Shown here piece by piece: positions 34,470 through 46,596 of a stretch of DNA of 64,000 nucleotides; position 1 is the first letter of the stretch; each line of letters begins with the position of its first letter. Location of the stretch: contig NC_080044.1 in assembly GCF_012489685.1 (NCBI RefSeq), positions 83,624,732-83,688,731 of the forward strand, written 5' to 3'. Under the pieces are notes generated by a model. It had not been told where the DNA came from and made no database searches. It was given only the letters and a program-made list of their open reading frames with translations. The position numbers were made by a program, and so were the translations under genes. This DNA comes from Lotus japonicus (Eukaryota; Streptophyta; Magnoliopsida; Fabales; Fabaceae).

Positions 34470-35693
34470 TAAATTAACATTACAGTTTCATTCTTTTGTT
34501 CATATTTGATTTGATACCAGGAACAAAAATAATTATATCTGCGTTTGTCATTTCTACCTAATAAGCTAACTGAAAGCTAAAAAGTTAGTTGAAAACTAAT
34601 AAGTTAGTTGAAAGTTGAAAACTAAAAAAAAATTACATCATTGATATGTTTGGTAAAACCAGCTGTTGAACAAATTGAAATTATAAAATGATATAAAAGG
34701 ACACATTTGTATAATTCTTTTTTACATTTAACATTAATTTATTTACAGATTAATACATATATGATTTTAAAATAATTACTACTTTAAATATTTTAATTTA
34801 GTTCAGATTATTTATCATCTTAAAAATATAATATTAATTTTTAATTTATTTTCGTTTTTATTTTTATTAATCTAAATATAATAAAAAAATAATTTTATAT
34901 TTTCATTTAATAAAGTAAGCTTATATTTGTCTAAATTAAAAAAAAAATCACATTAACAATTGAATAGTAATTATTTCAAAATAAAAATAATTAGAGTTAA
35001 GTGTTTTATAAATATAAAAAGGGTAATGATAAAATTTTATTAAAATGATAAGAATAAATAAAATTAAAAAATCCAATAAGCTTTAAACTTTAAACTATAA
35101 GTTATCTGAGGTAGCTTATTAAAAAAGTTTAAAACTACTGAAATAAGCTCATTTACCAAACACCTTTAAAGAGCTTTTAAGGTAGTCAAATAAACTATAA
35201 TAAGGTCATACCAAAGTGACCCACTTCCTCACCATTGTATGCAAAAAATGAAGAAAAAAACATGTTTTGTTGACACCTCATACATACCTCAACTTAATTA
35301 GGTCCTATGCGGATTGGTTTTTCGTTTTATATTCTAAAAATCAAAATTAGCTTTTAGTTTCAAAAATTTAGTTTTAATTTTTTTTTACCAACTATGTAAA
35401 TTCACAATAATTATTACCGTTCTAAGACATTTTCTGTTAATATTACTTGATGGCGAGAGGTGGTGGTGCTTGAGGAGGCGGAGGTTGATGTTACGTGAGA
35501 TGACAACGATGGTGACGATGAATGTCAATGAACGTGGTGGTGGAGAGTGGAGGTGGTAAAAGGTGGAGGGCAGGAAGGTGGTGGTCGTGGCAGTGGTTGG
35601 TGGTGATGATCGTGGTGGTGGTGGTGGTAGTGGCTAAATAATGAGAAATGATAAATTATGTGATAGGAACCGAAGAAGTAGAGATAGATAAAA
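34470..35693. other. Intergenic upstream of DCD
   Basis: 34550-35180 is AT-rich with AAGTTAGTTGAAA and AAATAAGCTCATTTACCAAAC motifs, perhaps an old MITE. 35450-35640 is a G-rich, GGT-repeat stretch on the + strand. No gene seen. Confidence 0.5.
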
Positions 35694-37339
35694 GGCTTAA
35701 ATAAGTTTTTGGTCCCTAACCTTTACCATATGTTTGGTTTTGGTCCCTCGCCGGAGTAAATGTGGGTTTTAATCCTAACCTTTGTTAAAAGGTTTGGTTT
35801 TGGTCCCTCCGGAGCTATGGGTCAACGCCGGAGCTCCGGTGGCCCATGTGGCATGACCACGTAGGACTATTGAGCTTATGTGGATTTTTTTTCATTTCAA
35901 ATATTAAAAAACATAATTAAACCTCAATATTTATTGTCCCTAATTAACCCCCATAAATAAATCTTTCCGATGTACCAAAAAAAAAACCTCCCTAAATAAT
36001 TGCATATATTATAAATAAAAACATTAAAAATTGGAAATTCAAGACAATCTTGAGTCTTCATCTCAGCATTCTCCAGCAGGGCCTGCAACCTCCAATCCAA
36101 TGGATCTAATCCCCAAAGCCTCAGCTTTCCTCCGATTCATCATCCTCTCCCGGCGACTACGAACTCAACCCCGACGGCCACCGACAACCACCGACAACCA
36201 CCTCCTCATCTCACCGAAACAGAGCCACCACCACAAGCTCCCAGTCATGGCCACAAAACCACCGCCAGACCTTGTTCTCCCATGGCTATTACCCTCTGGA
36301 TTCAGAAAATCATTTTCCAATCTATTGCAGTAGAAGAACAAGTTCATAGAAAAAGGTAGAAAATAACGAGAGAAACCCGATGGTGGACAGATCTTGCAGC
36401 TTTTCTCCCACAATCTTTCCAAGCCTCTATTTCAACCCACCCCCTCTTCTCTCTGACCATGCAGATCCCACCCACCACCGCCAATAAAGCCCCAAAATTG
36501 GTAGAGAGAGAGAGAGAGAACGACGAATCTGATTCTTCCATCACGCCACGGCGGTGGAACGATGGCAAAGAAAGAGGACGGCGGATCTAACTGGGTAGAT
36601 GGAGTACCCACACCATTTGGGAACCCTAATTTCAACCAATATCAAAAACATAGTCCAAAAGGATTGAAGATGGTGCTGAAATTGTGGCTTGTAGTAGTAA
36701 AATTCCTTTGTTGAGATGATCATATCTCCAATCCAACAATTATTTTCGCAACTTTTTTTTCCTTGCAGCCAAGTTGCTACCCAGTTCATAACCAATTCAT
36801 TTTCTGTTTTATTAATATTTTCTTTTTATTTACCTTAAGTTATGGAGTTCAAAAAATACCTTAAGTTATGTGTTCTAAGGAATTACCGGAATTTCAAATT
36901 TTAGGTGCTAAAAAAACAAATTGATAATGGAGAAGGAGATATTGATGATGGATAGGAAGAAAAATAGGAACTGTTATGGATTGCACGGCATAGAGCAGAT
37001 TTGAGTTAAAAAATTTAGGATTAAAATTAAAGATTTGATTAGGGATTAAAGTTATATAAATTAGGTTTTTTTTTTAAGAATTTTAAATTAGGATTACAAT
37101 TTCTTTTTAAAAAATTAATTATGTTTTTTTAATTTAAAAGAAAAAAATCCACGTCAGCTCATTAATCCCACGTGGCCATGCCACATGGGCTACCGGAGCT
37201 CCGACGTTGACTCAAAGCTCCGGAGGGACTAAAACCAAACCTTTTAACAAAGGTTAGGGACTAAAACCCACATTTACTCCGGCGAGGGACCAAAACCAAA
37301 CATATGGTAAAGGTTAGGGACCAAAAACTTATTTAAGCC
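35694..37339. mobile_element. Non-autonomous MULE, perfect 9-bp target duplication
   Basis: Direct repeat TAGATAAAA at 35685-35693 and 37340-37348. Inverted ends of ~230 bp are close to identical: GGCTTAAATAAGTTTTTGGTCCCTAACC and so on inward through CGGAGCTCCGG and CCACGT. The 1646-bp element has a middle with overlapping ORFs on both strands (36031-36333 +, 36165-36795 -), none recognised. The high arm identity suggests a young insertion. Confidence 0.92.
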
Positions 37340-37384
37340 TAGATAAAAAGACAAAAATGAGTGGAAAAATAAGATGGTTGTGGA

Positions 37385-38155
37385 TAGGGGTGGGAATAGG
37401 CTAGGCCTAGGTAGGCTTTGCTTAAATAGGCTTAGCCTGTTTAAAAATCTTAAGGCCTGAGCCTGGCCTATGGCCTATCAAAGGCTTTTTTTCGAGCCTG
37501 GCCTGGGCCTTCCGAAAGCCTGGCTTGGCCTGGTAGCCTGTTTAAAGACCCGTTTCACAACAAGAGTTTTACGTTTGTTAATAAATTTATCTGTAAAGAA
37601 GTTATCAAACTTATAAGCTAACGGGTTAAATTATACTAAAATAATATTTTCAACAATCAGACTTATAATATTATCAGCTAATAGGTCGTGATGAAACTAA
37701 ACGAGATTATGTTGGTTTCTTAGAGTTGAAGAGCCAATTTAAAATCACACGCCATATTAAGATATTTAAATACGTCATATATTTATTTTTAAAAAGACTT
37801 ATAACTTTGAATCGTTATATAAGTCAATTTGCTTAAATATACTAAAATCTCAATAAGTATATAATATCAAGATATTATTATAAATTTTTAATATATAGAC
37901 ATCATCAAGGGTAAAATATATTTATACTTATCATATTTACAATTTACCAAAAAATACTAATCATATTTACTTAAATAGGCTAGCCTGTAAGGCTTACAAG
38001 ACTTGTTGAATGGCCTGAGCCTGGCCTTTTTAACTAAATAGGCTTTTCAAAAAGCCTAAGCCTTGGCTATTTACCAATTTGGTCTGGCCTGGCCTGGGCC
38101 TGTGGTAGGCTAGGCCATAGGCCCCTACGAACGGCCTGGCCTATTCCCACCCCTA
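37385..38155. mobile_element. hAT-type non-autonomous element with 8-bp target duplication
   Basis: Ends TAGGGGTGGGAATAGGC and GCCTATTCCCACCCCTA are perfect inverted repeats. The flanking direct repeat GTTGTGGA lies at 37377-37384 and 38156-38163, the 8 bp expected for hAT. The body is rich in AGGCCTGGCCT-type motifs near both ends and AT-rich in the middle. It lies 46 bp after the MULE. Confidence 0.92.
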
Positions 38156-38359
38156 GTTGTGGACAATGCTAATTGATATGAAAATTCAGGATGCCCCTCA
38201 TGAAGGAATATGGCCACAGAAATAGTCCAACTTGCCTTTTGAGTTTCAAACTTACACCAATCAAATCCTTATCCTTAAAAATAACAAGCACAAAACCAAC
38301 GCAGAAAAACTTGATCCCCAGCTCTCTTTCTTACTTTCAGTGTGTGATTGTTGTCATAT

Positions 38360-41300
38360 TCAGACCTCCTTCAACATGCAACCGGTGATCTCATCCAGAA
38401 GCGCACTAAGGATATGCTTTTCTGTTTCTCTTATAACATCATATTTTTCCATAAATGCATATGTCTCGTTATTCCAACCTAAATCCCACATGCAGTCTAT
38501 GTCTGGATCTTTGTCATATACATCATGTTCAAGCATTTTAGGCAGGTAGTCCTCAAACACATCAACTTGAGAACTTCTTTTTCTACCGTAAAATTTAAGC
38601 TTCTCCATGTCTTCACTCAGCTGCCTAACCAAGTCATCGAGTGATCTTATTTTCACGGTACTGATTGATATCTTTGAACAAATATGAACTTTGAGTTCCT
38701 GCCGTATCCCCTTTCTTTTCATTACTTCATATCCACAATCTAATATCAGTTTGCTTCCTTCATCTTGAATCTCCAGATCACCACCTTGAAGAATGTTATC
38801 CGGGAAGTTGAGTCTGAAAAGTGCTTCTGCAGTGCTGACGAATGATTGACTCATGACCAAAATCAACTTGAGGCACTTCTCACTTTCTGTTAGTGGTTGT
38901 TGGATGCTTATTTCAGAAATGCTATGATCTTGTAATTGTGAGTGCTTAGTACCAATTCTGCCTTCCTGAATTCCTGTGATATTAAACAAATGTAAGCAAA
39001 ATCTAATACTAAAATTGATTCCTTCCATGTTTAATTTATTAAACTTGGGTGAAACCAGCTAACTCACATCTACAATTTGGATAAACGTCATGGGTTGTGA
39101 CCAAAAGAAAAGAACAGTATAGAAGATTAGACATAAGGTCTAAAAGTGCTGTTGTCCCTTCTGTGAATTTCATTCGGTTGTTTGTGTTATTTTTACTTTT
39201 TTTAACAAAAATGTCTCCGTTATAAGGTTGAGGTATATCAATTCATCATGCTCTTTACCCAAGTGGATATAACTGTGTGGCTTATCATTGCATCCCCATC
39301 CCCAGAAGGCTTGATGGTGGATGTTGCTTTGTTTTTAGCCATGCTTCTACTAAGCTGAATCAGAAAAATAAAGTAAAAAAAGATTTTGGTGGATGGTGCA
39401 CGAAAGATTGTGACTATATGAAGGAAGAGGGAAAATGATAGATGAGGGGCCAGTCATTGTCATTTCTTAATATGCTAGCACTACGTAGCATAACTGTTGG
39501 GTCCAGGTGGGCCAGCATCCTGCCTGCAGGTAGCATTCGAAACGGGGCGCTGTCTGCTACGCTATAAGAAATAACGTTGCGCCCTCACTAACACCAATTG
39601 GTTTTGGCGTAGTGGTAAGCGCGTGATCCTACAAGTGGTATCAGAGCCAGGTCCCGTGTTCGAATCCCACGGAAGGCATGCTGTGCAGCTAGTTTGGCTG
39701 GCAGGTGCTGGGGGGGATTGTTGGGTCCAGGTGGGCCAGCATCCTGCCTGCAGGTAGCATTCGAAACGGGGCGCTGTCTGCTACGCTATAAGAAATAACG
39801 TTGCGCCCTCACTAACACCAATTGGTTTTGGCGTAGTGGTAAGCGCGTGATCCTACAACATAACATGAGATGTTATTTTAATTTTGGGAAATAAAACTTG
39901 AATCCTAACTCCTAAGTCATAATTATACTCACCATTTGTTATATGCGGTGCAATTTCACCGGTCTTGAATCCTTCACCTGCTTCCAACAGAACAGCTTGA
40001 TCTTGCAAATTGATCGCTACTGATTTCACATCTTGGTAGTGCTACAGATTTAAAAAGAATTATGTTAGCTTGCGAAGATCTTTGGTGTTAAATAAATCAT
40101 TCTGCTTAATTTATATTTTGTTCACTATGAGACTGTTTTAGATCCTAGCAAAAATGAACTTACCAAATCATTGGGAAGTAAAGCTACTGATTCTTGTGGG
40201 CTTTTAAGTTCTCCACCACCACAGCAATATAATGTAGGAAGAAGCTCAGCTTCTTTATGTGGTTGCAACCTCACATTCAATGGTTCAGCCACCGCCACAG
40301 TTTCTAGTTCATTGGAGCAAATGATATGTGCATCTGCTTGTCTGGACATGCTCACACTTTCTTTCTCTGCTCTGTTCAGGACATTGAATTTATCAGCTTC
40401 TCTATCTCTTGCTTCTTGCAAACTGGGAATCTGTTCTTTTCCCTGTTCAGTGATGAGCTTTGCTCCATTTCTTCCAGTCAATATTTGATCAAACTTTCCA
40501 GGCATGTCGACTTTTAACTTTCTGGTATTCTTTATTTTCTTGCTAGCCAGTTTATGAACATGTTTTTCATCCTTCAGTGTTTTGACGCCATGCTTTCCCT
40601 TAGCTCGTACAAATTCTCGTTCTCTTGGAGAGAAAGTTTGGCCCAACTTCCTATTATTGATAATTTCTTTTAGTTTCTCATTTGTGTTGTTGGATTCTTC
40701 ATCTCTGACTAGATCGTGATCATCATTGTGACTACATAAAAAGCCTTTTGATTTCATAGCAGCAACATTTTCTCCAGAGTTTTTCTTGTACAGTGTGGCT
40801 TGGTTTATGGATGGATGCTTCTTATGAAGATTGATCAATTGTTGAGGGGGTTTTGATGAACTCTTGGATGTCATTTCACTCCCTCCTTGTGGTCTCATCA
40901 TCAACATGTATTCTTCCCTCTGCTGGAGCTGCTGTTCTCTATGATGTTTTTCATACTGACTCCCATTTTTGGAGAGTAGGTGTGACTTTGGAACTCCAAG
41001 ATGGTTCTGAGGCTTCTTTTCATTGTTCAATATGTCCTTGCTTGTGTTTCTTTTTTCTGGTGGAATGAAGCTTCCACTGATTTCTTTTTCAACTCGAATC
41101 AAATCTTTAACTTCTGATGTTTTGTGCACTTGATCCAGCTGGGCCAGCATACTATTTAGAATTGGATCATTGGTTCTTCCCTTGACTGTGCCTTTTTGTT
41201 CTCTGTTGCTGTGATTTGGCTGATCCTGTTTTCTTCCTGTCATCTTAGCATCATTTTGACTTTCTCTAATAAGGTTCTTTTGAGCAGAACTTTTATTATG

Positions 41301-43427
41301 CTTGTCTATTTTGGTGGTGGTCTTGTCAAATCTTTTAAATGCTTTTATTCCATCCAGGTTCCTCCATAGTGGTTTTCCATTCTGAACAACCCCCTCAAAG
41401 CTGGCCTTTTGGAGGAGAGAACCAAACATCAGTTCCTCATACTGATTTGCGGGTATTTTGACGGTTTCTACAACTTTTTGATTTTTCTTAGCCAGAGGTA
41501 TCAAATTTTCTATTTGTTCTTTCTTCAGTTCAGTCTTCTTGGTGCTACTTTCTGCAGTATGCTTGGATGTCATTCCATGATATCCTTCTACTTTTTGTGT
41601 ATTACCTGAATCCTTCTGATGCATGTGTTTTGATTCCATTTCCACTTTCTCAGGAAGGTTGTCCAGCCCCATTAATTTGGCTATTACATTAGGGATCCTT
41701 CCGCTCTCTGGATTGGAAACCATCTGGCTTTTCTGTTTTGAAATTTCAGAGCTAGAGCTAGTTGATCGCATCTGAGAAACCTGTATTTTCACATTTTTGT
41801 TGTCTCTATTTGAGTTTCTGACTTCCTTGGTGCTGGTGAGAGTAATAAGCCTCTGCATGGAAACAGCCTTGTGAACTTGGTGGTGGTTTTGGGCATGCCT
41901 TGAGGGCTTGTCGAAGGAGAAAGTCGGTCGGGCCAGTTGCATTTGCTCAGAATTTTCCATCCTTCTATTGTCATCATCATCATTTTCCTCCTCTAATAGT
42001 ATGAGCCGACTTTTGTTCTGCCCTTGTGGGGCTGAACTTTTCTGCATGTCTACTAGCATCCTGAGAGACTCTTCCAAATCAATGGCTCCTTGTAATAGTT
42101 CCTTTGCAAATTGTAATGAATATGTATCCATGTTAAGACCATCAGAGCAGGCTCTCAATATGTGGTTTATTTTTTGTGCACCTTTGGATATTTCATGTAT
42201 CTGCATAAGAGAGAGATTAGGAGTGTGTCTTGTTGAAGCTACTTGCCTATCTAAATTGATTCCTCTTTCTGACAAGCCGAGTTCCACTGATCCCCTTTTG
42301 ATTTGATGAAGGAAACCCATAATTGCATCCCTATAAGAAAAATCCCCCCTTCTTAGTTTCCCTCCATTCTCAAAGGCAAAAGCCAGGGCTTGGGACATAT
42401 GGCCTGAGCTCTGACCTTTCCCATATGGAATAATCTGATTTGACAATTCTCCAGTGTTTATTGATCTGTGCCTCCTCCTGTTCAGCATCTCCCCAGTTCT
42501 GGAACTAAGCTGCGTAGTATCAAACAATTTAACCAACAAATTTTATGGCTATCTGCTTTCATTTAGGCACACAATACAACACGTCACTTACATTTTCATT
42601 AGCTTTTGTATTTCTGAATCCTCTGAATGTTTGCTTGGTGCAAGCGTGTGCATCTGTTTGAACATGTTTGCAAAAATTAAAGAACAGAAACATCTGCTTT
42701 TCATTTTTCATTTTCACTATGGTAGATACAGTGAGCAGATATTATAATGCTATAAAATTTAATTTCCAAACAATATCTTGCTAATTTCAACCATAAATCA
42801 GGATACATGAACAGTGGGAAGCAATAGATAGACTAGACCAGAAAAATAGGTAGAAAGAATAGTTCTATTGATAAAATCCCAGTTTGGAAATCCTACATCA
42901 AGGTGGTGCTAGAATCCTAAATGGTTAAGAACAGAATTACAGAAAGAAAACATATGTGTGGGCTTTGTAGAGGCCAGCACTCTCTCGCTTCCAAGATCAC
43001 ACAATAAACAAGCTTATTAAGTACAGAGCCTAGATTAAAGGACTTGAACTGGGAGCATGCATGTATCATGGTAGAAGGGAAAGAAGGGGGAACAAGGAAA
43101 TCCAGAAAAGATGAAATTGAACTGCGAAGTGAAGCACCCAGAAAAAATATGAATGTTTTTATTACAAGAGCATACCAAGAAGAAACCATAAAAAATGTCT
43201 AATTGAAATTGAATAGCTATTTTTTGTTGGAAGGACAGTTCTGGGGAATAGATTTTCAGAAGCCGACGAAACTAGTTAATGTTAATAGAAAGTGCAAAAA
43301 TCTAGCACTGAAACTTACCTGTTGGTAAATGGTGGGATTGGTTAGACCTCTGAGATGGAGTCATTCGCTCTTTCCTTAGGCGAAGATCATCGAGCAGCTT
43401 CTGTGCAAAATCTGATCTCTTGGCCAT
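38360..43427 (-). CDS. TRM/LONGIFOLIA-like protein (DUF3741 and DUF4378)
   Basis: Five exons on the minus strand: 43427-43319, 42653-42592, 42509-40164, 40041-39933, 38973-38360. The CDS is 1079 aa with GT-AG introns. The N-terminus is MAKRSDFAQKLLDDLRLRKE, typical of one TRM-related group. A VIAKLMGL motif (DUF3741) lies near residue 330. The large middle is polar and disordered, Lys/Glu/Ser-rich. The C-terminal exon holds DUF4378 (SVALLPNDL…, LILDCGYEVMKRKG, LDDLVRQLSEDMEKL, ending DEITGCMLKEV). TRM proteins recruit TON1/TRM/PP2A complexes to microtubules; some databases call this group 'PIG-P related', which I would not trust. A TRIM retrotransposon sits in intron 4 (38974-39932). Reading frame is intact. 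Confidence 0.88.
39495..39858 (+). mobile_element. TRIM (miniature LTR retrotransposon) in an intron
   Basis: Two direct 140-bp copies, 39495-39634 and 39719-39858, look identical base for base; each starts TGTTGGGTCC and ends CCTACAA. Directly after the first comes GTGGTATCAGAGCC, the primer binding site for initiator methionine tRNA. Just before the second is a purine run, GGTGCTGGGGGGGA, as a polypurine tract. The internal part is only 84 bp. Flanks share CATAAC (39489-39494 and 39859-39864). It is in the antisense orientation to the host gene. Identical LTRs suggest a recent insertion. Confidence 0.92.
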
Positions 43428-44630
43428 TTTCTGCTAACAATGTAAGCTTCAAAATTGCGTAGTGTACGCCTATTTGTTGCGCATACAATACCAGAGAGGA
43501 GAAATGTTGTGTTCCTTCGTTCAATGGTTGAGAGAGTACTATCAAAGTTGGGTGAGGGGTAAGGTCTGTCATCTGTCATCAAGCAATAAATTGATATATA
43601 TATATATATATATATATGTGAATATTTGACACTGAGGAAGATTGACGTGAAAGTTATAGCTCTCAGTCACTCACTTAGTGCGTGTATGCGGGTGTAAGCA
43701 TCTCACTTTTATTCTATTTCAAGCAATTCCTGAGGTGAGATCTCAACATGGGGCTTCTTCCATAAGTTTATATACCAATACCATTCCATTCATTATGGAT
43801 ATGCTGGACCAAAGCTTGTTAAATATAAAGAAAAGGAATAATAACCAATTAACCAAAACTCTAATAACAAAGAGTGCATGTGAACACGAATTAGGATACT
43901 TGATGCACGAATCCTTTTACGAAACTTCATTGTCATGACACCATTGTTCTACCCTCCTAATGCTACTGCTACTGCTAGGTGTGTTTAATAAAACTATCAA
44001 CCTCCAGCTTCCTGCAAACTTTTTTCTTATTGAATGTAAGTGTCGGAGACACATAATGAATATAACCAATTAAAAATCTAAGATAACCTGAAATTAAATT
44101 TTTAATAAATCTTGTTATTTTTATTGTTATTTAAACATATCATTACCAACAAGGTGTAGCACAACTGGTAGATAGTTGAGCTCCTTAAGTATCTAGTTCA
44201 GGGTTCGATTCCTGGGTGGTGCGTATGGAGAAACATTTGTTGGGAGAAGTCTACCCACTGTTCAACATCGGTGAGGTATGAAGAAAGATGATTCTGACAA
44301 GGATGATTCTGACAAGAAATGAACTTGAATGATCTCCAAGAGTTGCAAATTAAACTTAAAACTCTAGTTTTCAAATCGTGCATTGAATAACATAAACAAA
44401 ATTAAGAACAATATGATATTGGTTCATTGAACTTAAATTTTAAAAAATTGCAACAATAAATCCTCAGCCTTTTTCAAAAAATTAACAAAATTATAATTTA
44501 ATATACTACACGAGATACCATACCTAAAAAAAATCTTCAAACCACATAATTCACCAAAAAAAATCTCTTTTGAAAAACAGAAATCATATATATTTGATAA
44601 CTTCAATAACTTTATTTATATTTCACCAAA

Positions 44631-44673
<43 letters not shown>

Positions 44674-44715
44674 GTTATTGTCTAAGCATATTAAAACAAT
44701 TTATTTATGATTCAT
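43428..44715. other. Intergenic upstream of the TRM-like gene
   Basis: A (TA)n microsatellite lies at 43592-43617, about 165-190 bp upstream of the ATG, so close to the promoter or leader. A tRNA-derived SINE-like sequence lies at 44151-44350. A second (TA)n tract lies at 44636-44671. No gene seen. Confidence 0.6.
44151..44350 (+). repeat. tRNA-derived SINE-like sequence
   Basis: Box-A-like TAGCACAACTGGTAG (from 44157) and box-B GGGTTCGATTCC (44201-44212) are spaced as in a tRNA-type RNA polymerase III promoter. The sequence then runs into a non-tRNA body. The ends do not form an acceptor stem, so it is not a tRNA gene. The 3' boundary is approximate. Confidence 0.6.
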
Positions 44716-45251
44716 TAGGAGTGGAAATGAGCTGGGTTAGGCTAGGCTTTGCGAGGCCTAGGCCTGGCCTGCATTCGGAGCTTGCGGCCCAAGCCTTGGC
44801 TTGCCAAATTGTAAAGCTCGACTTGCCTTCTAGGAGGCTTGACCTGGCCTACTTGCCCAACAATATCCTCTTAAAGAGGCTAATATGCATTGGGGATAAT
44901 AGGCCCAAGCTAATAGGTCAACGAGCTTATAAGCTTTTACACATATCATTGCATTTCTATTTTCATTTTTCAATTTATATTGACAAACACAAACATGATG
45001 CTGCCACCAAGCCTAATGGGTTTTTTGGTATATATTATTTAGTATAATATATTTATTAAATTACCAAAAAAAAATTAAGTGAATGGGTCGGCTTATCAGG
45101 CCTAACAGATTTTTTGGTTAGCCTAGGCTTAACTTTTTTAGCTAATCAAGTTTTTTAAAAAACTTAAGTTTGACATTTTTAGCAAATAAGTCCGGTATAG
45201 GCTCGAACTTTGGTAGGCCTCGACGAGCCGTCTTGCCCATTTCCACCCCTA
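44716..45251. mobile_element. hAT-type MITE, older relative of the 37385 element
   Basis: Ends TAGGAGTGGAAATGAGC and GCCCATTTCCACCCCTA are imperfect inverted repeats of the same type as at 37385-38155. Flanks TGATTCAT and TGGTTGAT agree at 6 of 8 bases. AGGCCTAGGCCTGGCC-type motifs lie near the ends. More diverged, so older. Confidence 0.8.
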
Positions 45252-45534
45252 TGGTTGATTCAGTTGGGTATATGTTTGGCTTAAGAGATTCACAGAGATT
45301 GTTACAACATATCTTATTTTATCATGTAGATTTATTTTTACCACGTCAGATAAACAAAATATGAGGCGTCACCATATATTGTGAGTGACTCTTCATCTTT
45401 TATGCTTGAGTTTGAGCTTATTCTCATTATAAGTGAGCTTCTAATAAATTGAAATCAATAACAGTTATATCCAAAACACATGCACTTTTATAATTAAAAA
45501 GAGTAAAAACTTTAATGCACTTCTATACATATTG

Positions 45535-46210
45535 TTTGGGGCATGTGGAAGTGGCAGAATAGCATTGTGCTTGATCCCCAGCCTTGGCCGATTCAGGTAG
45601 CGTGGCATAAGCTCTACCATGACCATGATTATCTGGTTCGTTTTTTGCGAGGATAGATGATGGCCAATTTCTGAGCGTCCATTGGAAACCTCCTATGTCA
45701 GAGTTTGTGAAGCTGAACATAGATGGAAGCTTCCAAAAAGCAAAGGGTCAAAGGATATGGTTGGAGGAAGCGCAGTTTCGTCAAGTACTTCTCTTTTATG
45801 AAAGGAGAAGGAGATGATAGAAAATGTGAGACTTTGGAGAGTTGAAACTCGACCTGTTACATCATGGACTTATAGATGTGGTCTCTTTGAGCTAGCTATT
45901 GTGAATATCGTTTGTTGCTTAATTTGCGAATTAAGAGAGATTGTTATTTGATCATTTTTTTCAAGGGAGTGGTAAGTGAGGCTACAAGTTCTTTAAATGG
46001 TATGATGATGAGGTTAATGCAACAGAAAAGAAGGTGATTGTTGGGTTGTTAAGGAAAATTGAAGCTATGAAGTAGATAGATTTAGGGTTTGTGTTTGACC
46101 ATTTTCATGATGTTGGTCATGGTATTATTGGTTGCTTACGTAACAAAATAGGATTTGTTTGGGAATTTTTTTTTTATCTATCTTTAGTGAGAATTGGTCA
46201 AGTTACGAGG
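45535..46210 (+). pseudogene. Relics of LINE RNase H and of a GRF zinc-finger gene
   Basis: 45672-45735 reads WKPPMSEFVKLNIDGSF, the start of the RNase H domain found at the C-terminus of plant LINE polyproteins. 45980-46073 reads YKFFKWYDDEVNATEKKVIV…LLRKIEAMK and stop, which resembles the tail of plant GRF-finger proteins. 46081-46170 reads FDHFHDVGHGIIGC, like a worn zinc knuckle. Stops and frame changes separate the pieces, so nothing is functional. The GRF assignment is weaker than the LINE one. Confidence 0.45.
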
Positions 46211-46211
46211 T

Positions 46212-46463
46212 TTAGGTGTTACTGTGAACCTTATTCCCATGTCCCTCATCACTCTTACCAGTAACCTCATCTCTCTGAAATAATTCTACAGATGCATCAA
46301 ACTCAGCTCCTTTCTCAGCATCATATTCCAGAACTTCAACACGTGTCTCCAGTTTGTTCTCAATAAAGACATCCACTTGACTATGCCGCTTGACATCTAT
46401 CAACAATTGCCTAACATTTTCATCACAACTAAGAGGCATGTGCAAGTCACATACCTGAACCAA
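46212..46463 (-). CDS. Small ORF, possible MuDR/PMD-type N-terminal relic
   Basis: An 83-codon frame (MVQVCDLHMPLSCDENVRQL, then VKRHSQVDVFIENK). The VxRHSxVDVFIExK pattern is faintly like the N-terminal region of MuDR-type proteins. No supporting domain or intron structure is seen, and it lies among transposon relics. Likely a fragment. Confidence 0.25.
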   Translation of the reverse strand: MVQVCDLHMPLSCDENVRQLLIDVKRHSQVDVFIENKLETRVEVLEYDAEKGAEFDASVELFQRDEVTGKSDEGHGNKVHSNT

Positions 46464-46596
46464 GTCAGATCTTCTCTCTCAAATTAGGTAAAAAATAGGA
46501 GGTAACCATGTGCAAGTCACGTACCTGAACCAAGTTAGATTTTTTAAGTGCAAACGACATTAAATGTGGAGGACAGAAACTGAGATATTTTTTTTT

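Noticed and set aside
44151..44225. Possible tRNA gene
   Set aside because: A and B boxes present but the ends do not pair and the body runs on; SINE-like.
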